Origin: Lysobacteraceae bacterium
Lineage (GTDB): Bacteria > Pseudomonadota > Gammaproteobacteria > Xanthomonadales > Xanthomonadaceae
Reading direction: 5' to 3'
Assembly (NCBI GenBank): GCA_004173415.1
Contig: SEHC01000006.1
Span: 1-33,419, forward strand
Length of the DNA: 33,419 nucleotides
Positions 15,832-25,198 of the stretch are shown here, one piece after another. Each line of letters begins with the position of its first letter. The first letter of the stretch is position 1. The notes under the pieces are model-generated. The model was given only the letters and a program-made list of their open reading frames with translations, did not search any database and was not told where the DNA came from. The translations under genes were made by a program, and so were the position numbers.

Positions 15832-18800
15832 TCAGGTGCCGCTGCCGCGTTCCTCGGGGCGCACCCGGAACCAGGCCGCGTACAAGGCCGGCAGGAACAG
15901 CAGGGTCAGCGCGGTGGCCACGGTCAGCCCACCCATGATCGCCACCGCCATCGGCCCGAAGAACGCGCTGCGCGACAGCGGGATCATCGCCAGCACCGCG
16001 GCCAGCGCGGTCAGCACGATCGGGCGGAAACGGCGTACGGTCGCGTCGATGATCGCGTGCCACCGATCATGGCCGGCGTCGATGTCCTGCTGGATCTGGT
16101 CGACCAGGATCACCGAGTTGCGCATGATCATGCCGGCCAGGGCGATCGTCCCCAGCATGGCCACGAAACCGAACGGCACCCGGAACACCAGCAGCGCCAA
16201 CGTCACCCCGATCAGTCCGAGCGGCGCGGTCAGCAACACCAGCGCCACCCGCGAGAAACTGCGCAGCTGCAGCATCAGCAGGGTGGCCACCACCAGCAGG
16301 AACAGGGGCATGCCGGCGGCGATCGACTTCTGCCCGCGCCCCGAGTCCTCCACCGTGCCGCCGGTTTCCAGCAGGTAGCCCGCCGGCAACTGCGCACGGA
16401 TGCCTTCCAGGGTCGGCAGGATCTTTGCGACCACGGTCGGCGCCGTGATGCCGTCGCGGATGTCGGCGCGCACGGTCACCGTGGGCAGGCGGTTGCGATG
16501 CCAGATGATGCCGTCCTCAAATGCGTACTGGACGCTGGCGATCTGCGCCAGCGGCACGCTACCGCTGGCCGTGGGCACGGCCAGGCTGCCGATCAGGTCC
16601 AGGCGCGCACGTTCCTCGTCCGGGCCGCGCAACAGGATCTCGACCAGCTCGTTGCCTTCGCGGTAGGTGCTGACCCGCAATCCCGACAGCGAGCTGGTCA
16701 GGAAATGGGAGACGTCGGACGAGCTGACCCCCATCGCGCGGGCACGGTCCTGGTCGATGCGCAGGCGCAGCACCTTGCTGGGTTCGTCCCAGTCCAGGTT
16801 GACGTTGCTCACGTCGGGATTTCCGCGGACCTGCGCGGCGACCTGCTGGGCCAGCGCCTGGACCCGGTCGATGTGCTCGCCGGAGACCCGGAACTGGATC
16901 GGGTAGCCGACCGGGGGGCCGTTCTCCAGGCGGGTGACGCGGAACTGCAGCTGCGGGAACTGCGGTCCGATCTCTTCCATCATCCAGCTGCGCAGCGCCT
17001 CGCGCGCCGGCAGGTCGGTGGCGGTGACCACGAACTGGGAGAAGTTGGCCTGCGGCAGCTGCTGGTCCAGCGGCAGGTAGAAACGCGGCGAACCGGTACC
17101 GACATACGCGACGTAGTTGTCGATGTCGGTACGCGTGGCCAGCAGCTTCTCCAGCTTCCTGGCCTGGGCCTCGGTCGAGCGCAGGGAGGAGCCTTCGGCC
17201 AGTTCCAGGTCGACCATCAGCTCGAGCCGGGTCGAATCGGGGAAGAACTGCTGTGGCACGAACCGGAACAGCAGCAGCGACGCCACGAACGCCAGCACGG
17301 TGATGCCGATGACCAGCCAGCGATGGCGCAGGCAGGCGTCGAGCAGCCGCCGGTAACGCTGGTAGAAGCGGGTCTGGTAAGGGTCGTGCTGTTCCCGCGG
17401 GTCATGCGCAGCGCGCGGCGCCAGCACGCCGGCGAAGGCCGGCCAGCGATCGGCCAGGCGTTCGCGCAGGCCATTCCAGCGCGCGCCCCACGAGCCGGGC
17501 CGGGGCGGCGCCGGATGGGCCAGGTCGGGCAGCATCTTGTCGCCCAGGTAGGGGATGAACAGCACCGCCGCGATCCACGACACGACCAGGGCGATGGTCA
17601 CCACCTGGAACAGCGAACGGGTGTACTCGCCGGTGCCGGAGGCGGCGGTGGCGATGGGCAGGAAGCCGGCGGCGGTCACCAGCGTGCCGGTCAGCATCGG
17701 GAAGGCGGTCGAGGTGTAGGCGAAGCTCGCCGCGCGCATGCGGTCGAACCCCTGCTCCATCTTGATCGCCATCATCTCCACGGCGATGATCGCGTCGTCC
17801 ACCAGCAGTCCCAGTGCCAGCACCAGCGCGCCCAGCGAGATCTTGTGCAGGCCGACGTTGAAGTAGTGCATGACCGCGAAGGTCATGGCCAGGACCAGCG
17901 GGATGGTCACTGCGACCACCAGCCCGGTGCGCAGGCCCAAAGAGAAGAAGCTGACCAGCAACACGATCAGCACCGCTTCGGTCAGCACCTGCACGAACTC
18001 GCCGACCGAGTCGCGCACCGAATGCGGCTGGTCGGAGACCTTGCGCAGCTGCATGCCCGCCGGCAGCGTCTTCTGCATGCGCTCGAAGCCGGCGTCCAGG
18101 GTCTTGCCCAGGGCCAGGATGTCGCCGCCCTGCTTCATCGCCACGGCCAGGCCGATCGCGTCCTCGCCCATGAAGCGCATCTTCGGCGCGGAAGGGTCGG
18201 CGAAGCCGCGCCGCACTTCGGCGATGTCGCCCAGGCGGATGGTGCGGCCACCGGCCTGGATCGGGAATTGGCGGATGTCGGCGACCGAGGCGAAGGCGCC
18301 GTCGACGCGCAACCGTACCCGGTCGGTGGTGGTTTCGAAGAAACCGGAGGAAGTCACCGTGTTCTGCTGGTCCAGCGCCTGCTGCACGCTGGCCAGGGGG
18401 ATCCCCAGCGTCGCCAGCTTGGTATTGGAAAGCTCGATCCAGACCTTCTCGTCCTGCAGCCCGACCAGTTCCACCTTGCCCACGTCGGCGACCCGCTGCA
18501 GTTCCAGCTGGATGCGCTCGGCGTAGTCCTTCATCACCGCGTAGTCGAAGCCCTTGCCGGTGAGCGCATAGATGTTGCCGAAGGTGTCACCGAACTCGTC
18601 GTTGAAGAACGGCCCGACCACGCCCTCGGGCAGGGTCGCGCGGATGTCGCCGACCTTCTTGCGCGCCTGGTACCAGAGCGCCGGCACTTCGTCGGAATGC
18701 ATCGAGTCGCGGGCCACGAAGATGACCTGCGATTCGCCGGGGCGCGAGTACGAGCGGATGTACTCGTACTCGCCGGTGGTCATCAGCGCCTTCTCGATGC

Positions 18801-19005
18801 GTTCGGTGACCTGCCGCGAGACTTCGTCGGCGGCCGCGCCGGGCCACACCGTGCGCACCACCATCACCTTGAAGGTGAAGGGAGGATCTTCCGACTGGCC
18901 CAGGTGCCGGTACGACCAGGCGCCGATGATGCCGAGCACGATCATCGCGTACAGCACCAGGCTGCGGTGGGTCAGCGCCCATTCGGAGAGGTTGAAGCGG
19001 CGCAT
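15832..19005 (-). CDS. Efflux RND transporter permease subunit (AcrB/HAE1-like)
   Basis: Uninterrupted frame from MRRFNLSEWALTHRSLVLYAMIVLGIIGAWSYRHLGQSEDPPF to ...FLPALYAAWFRVRPEERGSGT, about 1057 aa; motifs GLLVDDAIIAVEMM, GMIMRNSVILVDQI. Confidence 0.95.
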   Translation of the reverse strand: MRRFNLSEWALTHRSLVLYAMIVLGIIGAWSYRHLGQSEDPPFTFKVMVVRTVWPGAAADEVSRQVTERIEKALMTTGEYEYIRSYSRPGESQVIFVARDSMHSDEVPALWYQARKKVGDIRATLPEGVVGPFFNDEFGDTFGNIYALTGKGFDYAVMKDYAERIQLELQRVADVGKVELVGLQDEKVWIELSNTKLATLGIPLASVQQALDQQNTVTSSGFFETTTDRVRLRVDGAFASVADIRQFPIQAGGRTIRLGDIAEVRRGFADPSAPKMRFMGEDAIGLAVAMKQGGDILALGKTLDAGFERMQKTLPAGMQLRKVSDQPHSVRDSVGEFVQVLTEAVLIVLLVSFFSLGLRTGLVVAVTIPLVLAMTFAVMHYFNVGLHKISLGALVLALGLLVDDAIIAVEMMAIKMEQGFDRMRAASFAYTSTAFPMLTGTLVTAAGFLPIATAASGTGEYTRSLFQVVTIALVVSWIAAVLFIPYLGDKMLPDLAHPAPPRPGSWGARWNGLRERLADRWPAFAGVLAPRAAHDPREQHDPYQTRFYQRYRRLLDACLRHRWLVIGITVLAFVASLLLFRFVPQQFFPDSTRLELMVDLELAEGSSLRSTEAQARKLEKLLATRTDIDNYVAYVGTGSPRFYLPLDQQLPQANFSQFVVTATDLPAREALRSWMMEEIGPQFPQLQFRVTRLENGPPVGYPIQFRVSGEHIDRVQALAQQVAAQVRGNPDVSNVNLDWDEPSKVLRLRIDQDRARAMGVSSSDVSHFLTSSLSGLRVSTYREGNELVEILLRGPDEERARLDLIGSLAVPTASGSVPLAQIASVQYAFEDGIIWHRNRLPTVTVRADIRDGITAPTVVAKILPTLEGIRAQLPAGYLLETGGTVEDSGRGQKSIAAGMPLFLLVVATLLMLQLRSFSRVALVLLTAPLGLIGVTLALLVFRVPFGFVAMLGTIALAGMIMRNSVILVDQIQQDIDAGHDRWHAIIDATVRRFRPIVLTALAAVLAMIPLSRSAFFGPMAVAIMGGLTVATALTLLFLPALYAAWFRVRPEERGSGT

Positions 19006-19007
19006 GT

Positions 19008-19815
19008 TCAGTCCGCCTGCGATCGGCCTTGAGGCCACCCAGTACCGGCACGTCGGTCTCGCCATAGCGGCCGAGCTGCACCGCCTGGGACCGGACCTTG
19101 CCGGTCGCCGGATCGACCACCCAGACCGCGTTGGCGCCGTTGGCGCCGCGCTGGATCGCCGAAAGCGGCACGCTGAGTTCGGCCGCGGCGGCATCCTGCA
19201 CGTAGACGCGGGCGCTCTGGCCGAGTTCCACCGAGGCGGCCGCCTGGCCGACCAGGTTGACCCGCGCGGCATAGGTGCGAGTCTGCGCATCGGCGGCCGG
19301 GGAGATCTCGCGGATCACCCCGGGCAGGCGTTCGCCGGGCGCATTCCACAATTCCACCAGTACCGGCTGGCCGACAGTGAAGTCGCGGATCCGGCCCTCC
19401 GGCAAGGCAATGGCCACTTCGCGGCCATCGTCGGCGGCCAGGGTGAAGATCGTCTGGCCGGCGGCCACCACCTGTCCTGCCTCGGCCAGGCGGGTGGCGA
19501 TGACCCCGTCGCGGGGCGCGCGCAACTGCGAATAACCGGCCTGGTTGCGGGCCACGTCCAGTTGCGCGCGGGCAGCGCGGGCCTGGCCCTCGGTCGCCTT
19601 GTAGGCGGCATTCTGCGCATCGTAGGCGGACTGGCTGACCAGCTTGTCCTGCACAAGCCGCGCGTAGCGGTCGCGATCGCCGCGCGCGCGGACCAGCTCG
19701 GCATCGGCTGCACCACCAGGGCCGGGCGTGGCGCCTGGTTGCCGTCGCCCTGGTCTCCGCAAGCAGCCAGGGTGGCGAGAAGCAGAAGGAGGACGGAACC
19801 GCGCATTCTGCTCAT
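19008..19815 (-). pseudogene. RND efflux periplasmic adaptor (MFP) gene, apparently disrupted
   Basis: N-terminal lipoprotein start MSRMRGSVLLLLLATLAACGDQGDGNQAPRPALVVQP in one frame; adaptor body DAELVRARGDRDRYARLVQDKLVSQSAYDAQN...LGRYGETDVPVLGGLKA in another; expected N-terminal lipoyl half and C-terminal end not present in any frame. Confidence 0.75.
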
Positions 19816-19848
19816 CGGGACACTCCGTTCCTGCTCGGACGATAATTG

Positions 19849-19886
19849 GACTTCCCGGTATAGTATAAATATCGAACCGGTTAGTC
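19849..19886. promoter_or_regulatory. Candidate TetR operator / divergent promoter region
   Basis: Inverted repeat GACTtcCCGGT (19849-19859) / ACCGGttAGTC (19876-19886), AT-rich centre TATAGTATAAATAT; lies between divergent tetR and adaptor genes. Confidence 0.5.
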
Positions 19887-19899
19887 TACTATTGGACGC

Positions 19900-20571
19900 A
19901 TGGTCCGCAGCGAGCTACCAGGCAACCGTTCCAAGTCCCCCGGCAAGGTGTCCAGCCCCGGTCGGCCCAAGGACCTGGGCAAGCGCGCCGCGATCCTGGA
20001 AGCGGCCAAGCGGCTGTTCTCCAGCGAAGGCTTCAATGGCGCCAGCATGGACCAGATCGCCGCCGAAGCGGGGGTCTCCAAACTCACCGTCTACAGCCAT
20101 TTCGGCGACAAGGAAGCGCTGTTCTCGGCCGCGGTCCGGGCCAAGTGCGAGGAGATGCTGCCCGACGACCTGTTCGACATCGAACTCAAGGGTCCGCTGC
20201 AGGCGCAGTTGCGTGCGATCGCCAGCGCTTTCTTCGAACTGATCAGCAGCGACGAGGCGATCAGCACCCAGCGCATGATGATGGCCCTGGGGCAGGCGGA
20301 CGATCCCTTGCGCAACCTGTTCTGGGAGGCCGGCCCGCAGCGTACCCACCAGGCGTTCGCGGTCTTCCTGCAGTCGCGGGTCGAGGCCGGCGAACTGGAG
20401 ATCGCCGACGTCGGCCGCGCCACCGAGCAGTTCTTCGCCCTGATCAAGGGCGAGATGCACGGCCGCATGATGTGCGGCCTCTGCGCCAGTCCGCGGCAGG
20501 TCGACGTGGCCGCCCACGTCGATGCGACCGTGGACATGTTCCTGCGCGCCTATGGGCCGCGCCAGCAGTGA
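19900..20571 (+). CDS. TetR/AcrR family transcriptional regulator
   Basis: GRPKDLGKRAAILEAAKRLFSSEGFNGASMDQIAAEAGVSKLTVYSHFGDKEALFSAAV helix-turn-helix. Confidence 0.95.
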   Translation: MVRSELPGNRSKSPGKVSSPGRPKDLGKRAAILEAAKRLFSSEGFNGASMDQIAAEAGVSKLTVYSHFGDKEALFSAAVRAKCEEMLPDDLFDIELKGPLQAQLRAIASAFFELISSDEAISTQRMMMALGQADDPLRNLFWEAGPQRTHQAFAVFLQSRVEAGELEIADVGRATEQFFALIKGEMHGRMMCGLCASPRQVDVAAHVDATVDMFLRAYGPRQQ

Positions 20572-20716
20572 CCAGGCCCCCGGCGACGGAGGTCTCGGTG
20601 ACTTCCGGCACTGCGTGCTGGTGTGCTACTACGGCGATCCTGATGCACGGCGGCGCCCCCTCGAAACACGCCGCGAGCCGCTAAAATGGCCGGCTCCCGT
20701 GCAGGATGACCTTCCG

Positions 20717-21373
20717 ATGACGATGAACTACAACCAGGCCCGCGAAACCATGGTCGAGCAGCAGGTGCGTCCCTGGGACGTGCTCGATGCGCGCGTGCTG
20801 GGCACCCTGGCGACCCTGCCGCGCGAGAAGTTCGTGCCGGAGATCCATCGCGCCCTGGCCTATGCCGACGTGGAGATCCCGCTGGGCCCGGGCCAGCGCA
20901 TGATGAAGCCGGTGATCGAAGGCCGCACCCTGCAGGCGCTCGCCCTGCAGGAAGGCGAGGAGGTCCTGGAGATCGGCACTGGCAGCGGTTACCTGGCCGC
21001 CTGCATGGGCGCCCTCGCCCGCGACGTGCTCAGCCTGGAGATCGACCCGGCCCTGGCCGCGCTGGCCCGCACCCGGCTGGACGACTGCGGCCTCGGCAAC
21101 AACGTGCGCATCGAGAACGTCGACGCGCTGCACTTCTCCACCGAGCGCCGCTTCGATGCGATCTGCGTGACCGCCGCGGTCGACCAGGTGCCGTCACTTT
21201 TCCTGCAGTGGCTGCGTCCCGGGGGCCGCCTGTTCGTGATCCACGGCCGTTCGCCGGCAATGGAGGCGGTCCTGATCCGCAACGCGGTCAACGGCCCCAG
21301 CATCGAGTCGTTGTTCGAAACCGATCTTCCCTACCTTGTCGGCGCCGCCCCGGCCCCGCAATTCGTCTTTTGA
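20717..21373 (+). CDS. pcm: Protein-L-isoaspartate O-methyltransferase family
   Basis: MNYNQARETMVEQQVRPWDVLDARVLGTLATLPREKFVP...EEVLEIGTGSGYLAACMGALARDVLSLEID. Confidence 0.9.
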   Translation: MTMNYNQARETMVEQQVRPWDVLDARVLGTLATLPREKFVPEIHRALAYADVEIPLGPGQRMMKPVIEGRTLQALALQEGEEVLEIGTGSGYLAACMGALARDVLSLEIDPALAALARTRLDDCGLGNNVRIENVDALHFSTERRFDAICVTAAVDQVPSLFLQWLRPGGRLFVIHGRSPAMEAVLIRNAVNGPSIESLFETDLPYLVGAAPAPQFVF

Positions 21374-21390
21374 ACACGAAAGGAAACCGC

Positions 21391-22740
21391 ATGAGCCGTC
21401 GTCCCCTCGCCTTCGCGCTTGCCCTGGCCCTGTTGCCGCTGGGCGCCAACGCCGCCGACCTGCTGCAGACCTACGAACTCGCCCGCGCCGGCGACCCGCA
21501 ACTGTCGGCCGCCGAATCCGGACGCCTGGCCCAGAAGGAAGGCGCGGTGCAGGCACGCGCCGTGCTGCTGCCGCAGATCAACGGCCAGGCCAGCTACAAC
21601 CGCAGCAAGTTCAAGCCCGAGGGCGGCTCCTGGTCCGGCACCAGCAACTCGCGCGACGTCGGCGTATCGGTCAACCAGTCGCTGCTGGACTTCGGCAGCT
21701 ACGCCAACCTGCGCGGCCAGAATGCGCTGAGCAAGGCCGCCGACTTCGACCTGGAGGCGGCCAACGATTCACTGATCACCCGCACCTCGGCGGCCTACTT
21801 CAACGTGCTGGTGGCGATCGAGACCCTGGCCGCGGCCGAAGCCCAGCAGACCGCGCTGCAGAAGCAGTTCGACTACGCGCAGAAGCGCCTGGACGTGGGC
21901 CTGGCCCCGATCACCGACGTGCACGAGGCCCGCGCCCAGTACGACAGCGCGCGCGCCAACGTGATCCTCAGCCGCAACACGCTGAAGGACGCCTACGAGG
22001 CGCTGGCCGAGATCACCGGCCAGCCGGTGGCCAACCTCAAGGGCCTGCCGGACGATTTCCGCCCCGAATTGCCCACCGACTACGATGCCAGCGGCTGGGT
22101 CGAAACCGCGATCACCACCAACCCGGCGCTCAAGTCCACCGAGTTCCAGGTCCAGGCCTCCGAAGCGGCGGTCGCCGCCGCGCGCGCCGGCCACCTGCCG
22201 ACCTTGTCGCTGGGCGGCAATTTCGGCCGCGGCGCCAACTGGGGCAACTCGGTGACCGGCGGCCTGTCCAGCAACGGCGATTCGCAGAGCATCGGCCTGA
22301 CCCTGAACGTGCCGATCTTCTCCGGCGGCGCGACCCAGTCCCGGGTCCGCGAGGCGCTCGCCAACCGCGACGTGGCCCAGGACAGCTACGAGCAGCAGAA
22401 GCGCGCGATCGTGCGCAACACCCGCAACGCCTACCAGACCCTGGAGGCCGGGATCAGCGAGATCGAGGCCCGGCGCCTGGCGCTGGTTTCGGCAAGGGCC
22501 GCCTACGATGCTTCGCAGGTCGGCCTGGAAGTCGGCACCCGTACCGTGCTGGACGTGTTGATCAACCAGCAGAACCTGTTCCAGGCCCAGCAGGCCTACG
22601 CGCTGGCCAAGTACAACTACCTGCAGAACCGGCTGCTGCTGGACCAGGCCGCCGGAACCCTGGACATCGCCGACGTGCAGGCGGTCAACCGCCTGCTGAC
22701 CGTCGATGCCGAAGCGCAACTGGCGCCCAGCGCCCAGTAG
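21391..22740 (+). CDS. tolC: TolC family outer membrane channel
   Basis: MSRRPLAFALALALLPLGANAADLLQTYELARAGDPQL...; RLDVGLAPITDVHEARAQYDSARANVI; LNVPIFSGGATQSRVREA; RNTRNAYQTLEAGISEIEA. Confidence 0.94.
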   Translation: MSRRPLAFALALALLPLGANAADLLQTYELARAGDPQLSAAESGRLAQKEGAVQARAVLLPQINGQASYNRSKFKPEGGSWSGTSNSRDVGVSVNQSLLDFGSYANLRGQNALSKAADFDLEAANDSLITRTSAAYFNVLVAIETLAAAEAQQTALQKQFDYAQKRLDVGLAPITDVHEARAQYDSARANVILSRNTLKDAYEALAEITGQPVANLKGLPDDFRPELPTDYDASGWVETAITTNPALKSTEFQVQASEAAVAAARAGHLPTLSLGGNFGRGANWGNSVTGGLSSNGDSQSIGLTLNVPIFSGGATQSRVREALANRDVAQDSYEQQKRAIVRNTRNAYQTLEAGISEIEARRLALVSARAAYDASQVGLEVGTRTVLDVLINQQNLFQAQQAYALAKYNYLQNRLLLDQAAGTLDIADVQAVNRLLTVDAEAQLAPSAQ

Positions 22741-22765
22741 GTCGCGAGGCTCCAGGCAACACCGG

Positions 22766-22791
22766 CGACGGCGGACCCAGGTCCGCCGTCG
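22766..22791 (+). terminator. Probable terminator/hairpin downstream of tolC
   Basis: CGACGGCGGAC-CCAG-GTCCGCCGTCG stem; weak T-run (GTTT) after. Confidence 0.5.
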
Positions 22792-22842
22792 TCGTTTCCG
22801 ACGCGAGGATCCGCTGCCCCACCGCGCCGGCGTCGGGTGGCG

Positions 22843-24183
22843 CTAGGCCGGGGCGGCGCCCGCGGGGCCGGCGACCGCTTCGTCCGCCGCCGGAATCGTC
22901 GGCAGGTCCGCGGCGATCATCTGCAGGGTCCGCGCCAGGGCGCCGCGTCCCTGCAGGACCAGCGCCTGCCCGGCTTCGACCATCGCCCCGCGGCGCGCAC
23001 GATCCTGCAGCAGCTCGTCCAGCGCCGTGGCGATGCCCTCGGCGTCCTCACGGATTTCCAGCGCGCCGGCTTCGCGCAGGCGGCGCGAGATCTCGGCGAA
23101 GTTGTGCAGGTGCGGGCCGGTGACCATGGCGGTGCCGACCGCGGCCGGCTCCAGCAGGTTGTGCCCACCCACGGCCTGCAGGCTGCCGCCGACGAAGGCC
23201 ACTTCGGCGCAGGCGTAGAAGGCCATCAGTTCGCCGAGGGTATCGATCACGAACACCGCATCGTCCGCGCCCGGCCAGGTATGGGCGCGCCGGGTGCCGA
23301 CCCGCCAGCCGGCGCCCGCAGCCTGGTCGGCCACCCGCGGGAAGCGCTCCGGATGGCGCGGCGCCCACAGCAACAGCAGGTCCGGGTAGCGCTGGCGCAG
23401 GCGGCGGTGGATGGCGATCACCGCCGCCTCCTCGTCTTCATGGGTGCTGGCCGCGATCCACGCCCTGCGCGTGCCCAGGCCGCTGCCGAACGCGTGCACG
23501 AATTCCACGATCCCCTGCGGCACGGCGATGTCGAACTTGAGGTTGCCGGTGTCGACCACATGGTCGGGTTGCGCCCCCAGGGCCACGAAGCGCTTGCCGT
23601 CGGCGCCGGACTGCGCGCCGATCCGCCGCAGGGTTCGCACCACCCGCGAGATCAATGGCGCAAGCACCCGGTAGCCGCGCAGGGAACGCGCCGACAGGCG
23701 CGCGTTGAGGATGTAGGTGGGGATGCCGCGGTCGCGGCAACCGAACAGCAGGTTGGGCCACAGCTCGGTTTCCATCACCAGCGCCAGCCTCGGGCGGTAC
23801 TGGCCGAGGAAGCGTGACACCGCGCCCGGCAGGTCGTAGGGCACGTAGACGTGGTCCACGCCCTCGCCCCACAGCGCACGCACGCGTTCGGAGCCGGTCG
23901 GGGTGATCGTGGTGACCAGCCAGCGCCATTGCGGATGCGCGCGGCGCAGCGCGTCGACCACCGGCGCGGCGGCGTTGACCTCGCCCACCGAGACCGCGTG
24001 CAGCCATACGTCCACGCGCGGTGAGGGCTGCGGATAGGACGCGTAGCGTTCGTTCCAGCGCTGGAAATACTCGCGAAAACGAAAGCCGCGCCAGATCAGG
24101 TGGTAGACCGTGACCGGCGTAAGTACATAGAGCACGGCCGAATACAGGCCACGCAGGAAACGCTCGGTCAGGTCCATCCGCAT
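22843..24183 (-). CDS. waaA: 3-deoxy-D-manno-octulosonic acid (Kdo) transferase
   Basis: VWLHAVSVGEVNAAAPVVDALRRAHP, LVTTITPTGSERVRALWG, METELWPNLL, FVGGSLQAVGGHNLLEPAAVGTAMVTGPH. Confidence 0.95.
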   Translation of the reverse strand: MRMDLTERFLRGLYSAVLYVLTPVTVYHLIWRGFRFREYFQRWNERYASYPQPSPRVDVWLHAVSVGEVNAAAPVVDALRRAHPQWRWLVTTITPTGSERVRALWGEGVDHVYVPYDLPGAVSRFLGQYRPRLALVMETELWPNLLFGCRDRGIPTYILNARLSARSLRGYRVLAPLISRVVRTLRRIGAQSGADGKRFVALGAQPDHVVDTGNLKFDIAVPQGIVEFVHAFGSGLGTRRAWIAASTHEDEEAAVIAIHRRLRQRYPDLLLLWAPRHPERFPRVADQAAGAGWRVGTRRAHTWPGADDAVFVIDTLGELMAFYACAEVAFVGGSLQAVGGHNLLEPAAVGTAMVTGPHLHNFAEISRRLREAGALEIREDAEGIATALDELLQDRARRGAMVEAGQALVLQGRGALARTLQMIAADLPTIPAADEAVAGPAGAAPA

Positions 24184-24221
24184 CGCGAAAGGATAACCAA
24201 CTGAACCGGTAGAATCCCGGT

Positions 24222-25142
24222 ATGGCAGAACCCGGCAGCGAGCACGACCCGGCCCCCCTGGGTCCCCGACAATGGCCGGCGTGGCTCGGCATCGGCGCCG
24301 CCGCGCTGCTGGCGCGACTGCCGTGGCCGTTGCAGCGCGGGATGGGCCGCTTGCTGGGCCGCTTCCTGCAGCTGCTGTTGCGCGATCGCCGGCACGTGGC
24401 CGCACGCAACATCGCCCTGTGCTTTCCCGAACTCGACGCGGCCGCGCAGGCGCGATTGCTGGACCGGAGCTTTTCCGAGCTGGGCATCGGCCTGTTCGAG
24501 TTCGCCCGCGCCTGGTGGGGCAGCGTGGCGCCGCAGCGTCGCGGCTTGCGCGTCGAGGGCCTGGAGCACCTGCATGCCGCGCAGGCCGGTGGCCGCGGGG
24601 TGATCGTGGTCTCCGGCCACTTCACCACCCTGGAGATCGCCGCGCGGCTGATGTGCGCGTATGCGCCGCTGGCCGGCATGTACCGCCCGCATGACCAGGC
24701 GGCGATGGAATGGGCGGTCCGCCGCGGCCGCCTGCGCTACGCCAGCCACATGTTCACCCGCGAGGAACTGCGGCCGGCGCTGAAGCACCTCAAGCAGGGT
24801 GGCTTGCTGTGGTTCGCCCCGGACCAGGACACGCGGCGCGGCGAGAGCGTGTTCGCGCCGTTCTTCGGCCTGCCCGCGCACAGCCTGACCTCGACCCACC
24901 AGCTGGCGCGCCTGTCGGGGGCGGCCGTCATCGCCTTCGCCCACGAGCGCCGGGACGATGGCGGCTACACCCTGCGCCTGTCGCCGGCGTTCGAGGACTT
25001 CCCGTCGAAAGACGCCAGCGCCGACACCGCCCGGGTGATGGCCGCGATCGAGGCCATGGTGCGGACGGTACCGGCCCAGTACCTGTGGATCCATCGACGC
25101 TTCAAGCGCCAGCCGGACGGACGCGGCAAGCTCTACGAATAG
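24222..25142 (+). CDS. Lauroyl-type lipid A acyltransferase (LpxL/HtrB family)
   Basis: RDRRHVAARNIALCFPELD, catalytic H-x4-E in VVSGHFTTLEIAARLM, ...QYLWIHRRFKRQPDG. Confidence 0.93.
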   Translation: MAEPGSEHDPAPLGPRQWPAWLGIGAAALLARLPWPLQRGMGRLLGRFLQLLLRDRRHVAARNIALCFPELDAAAQARLLDRSFSELGIGLFEFARAWWGSVAPQRRGLRVEGLEHLHAAQAGGRGVIVVSGHFTTLEIAARLMCAYAPLAGMYRPHDQAAMEWAVRRGRLRYASHMFTREELRPALKHLKQGGLLWFAPDQDTRRGESVFAPFFGLPAHSLTSTHQLARLSGAAVIAFAHERRDDGGYTLRLSPAFEDFPSKDASADTARVMAAIEAMVRTVPAQYLWIHRRFKRQPDGRGKLYE

Positions 25143-25198
25143 AGCGGTGGTTGCCCGGGCGGGCGCGTCTTGAAGCGCCGGTGCACCCACAGGTACTG
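25077..25198. repeat. Imperfect inverted repeat formed by the 3' ends of the convergent acyltransferase paralogues
   Basis: 30-nt arms 25077-25106 and 25169-25198, 26/30 identical after reverse complement. Confidence 0.85.

Noticed and set aside
18587-19023. Extension of the adaptor-frame ORF into the permease gene (…LKADRRRTEHAPLQPLRMG…)
   Set aside because: Out-of-frame overlap with the intact permease; best explained by loss of the adaptor stop codon, not by a real fusion.
15760-19032. 1090-aa plus-strand ORF opposite the RND permease
   Set aside because: Low-complexity His/Gln/Arg/Ala/Gly translation typical of high-GC shadow ORFs; the minus strand encodes a clear RND permease.
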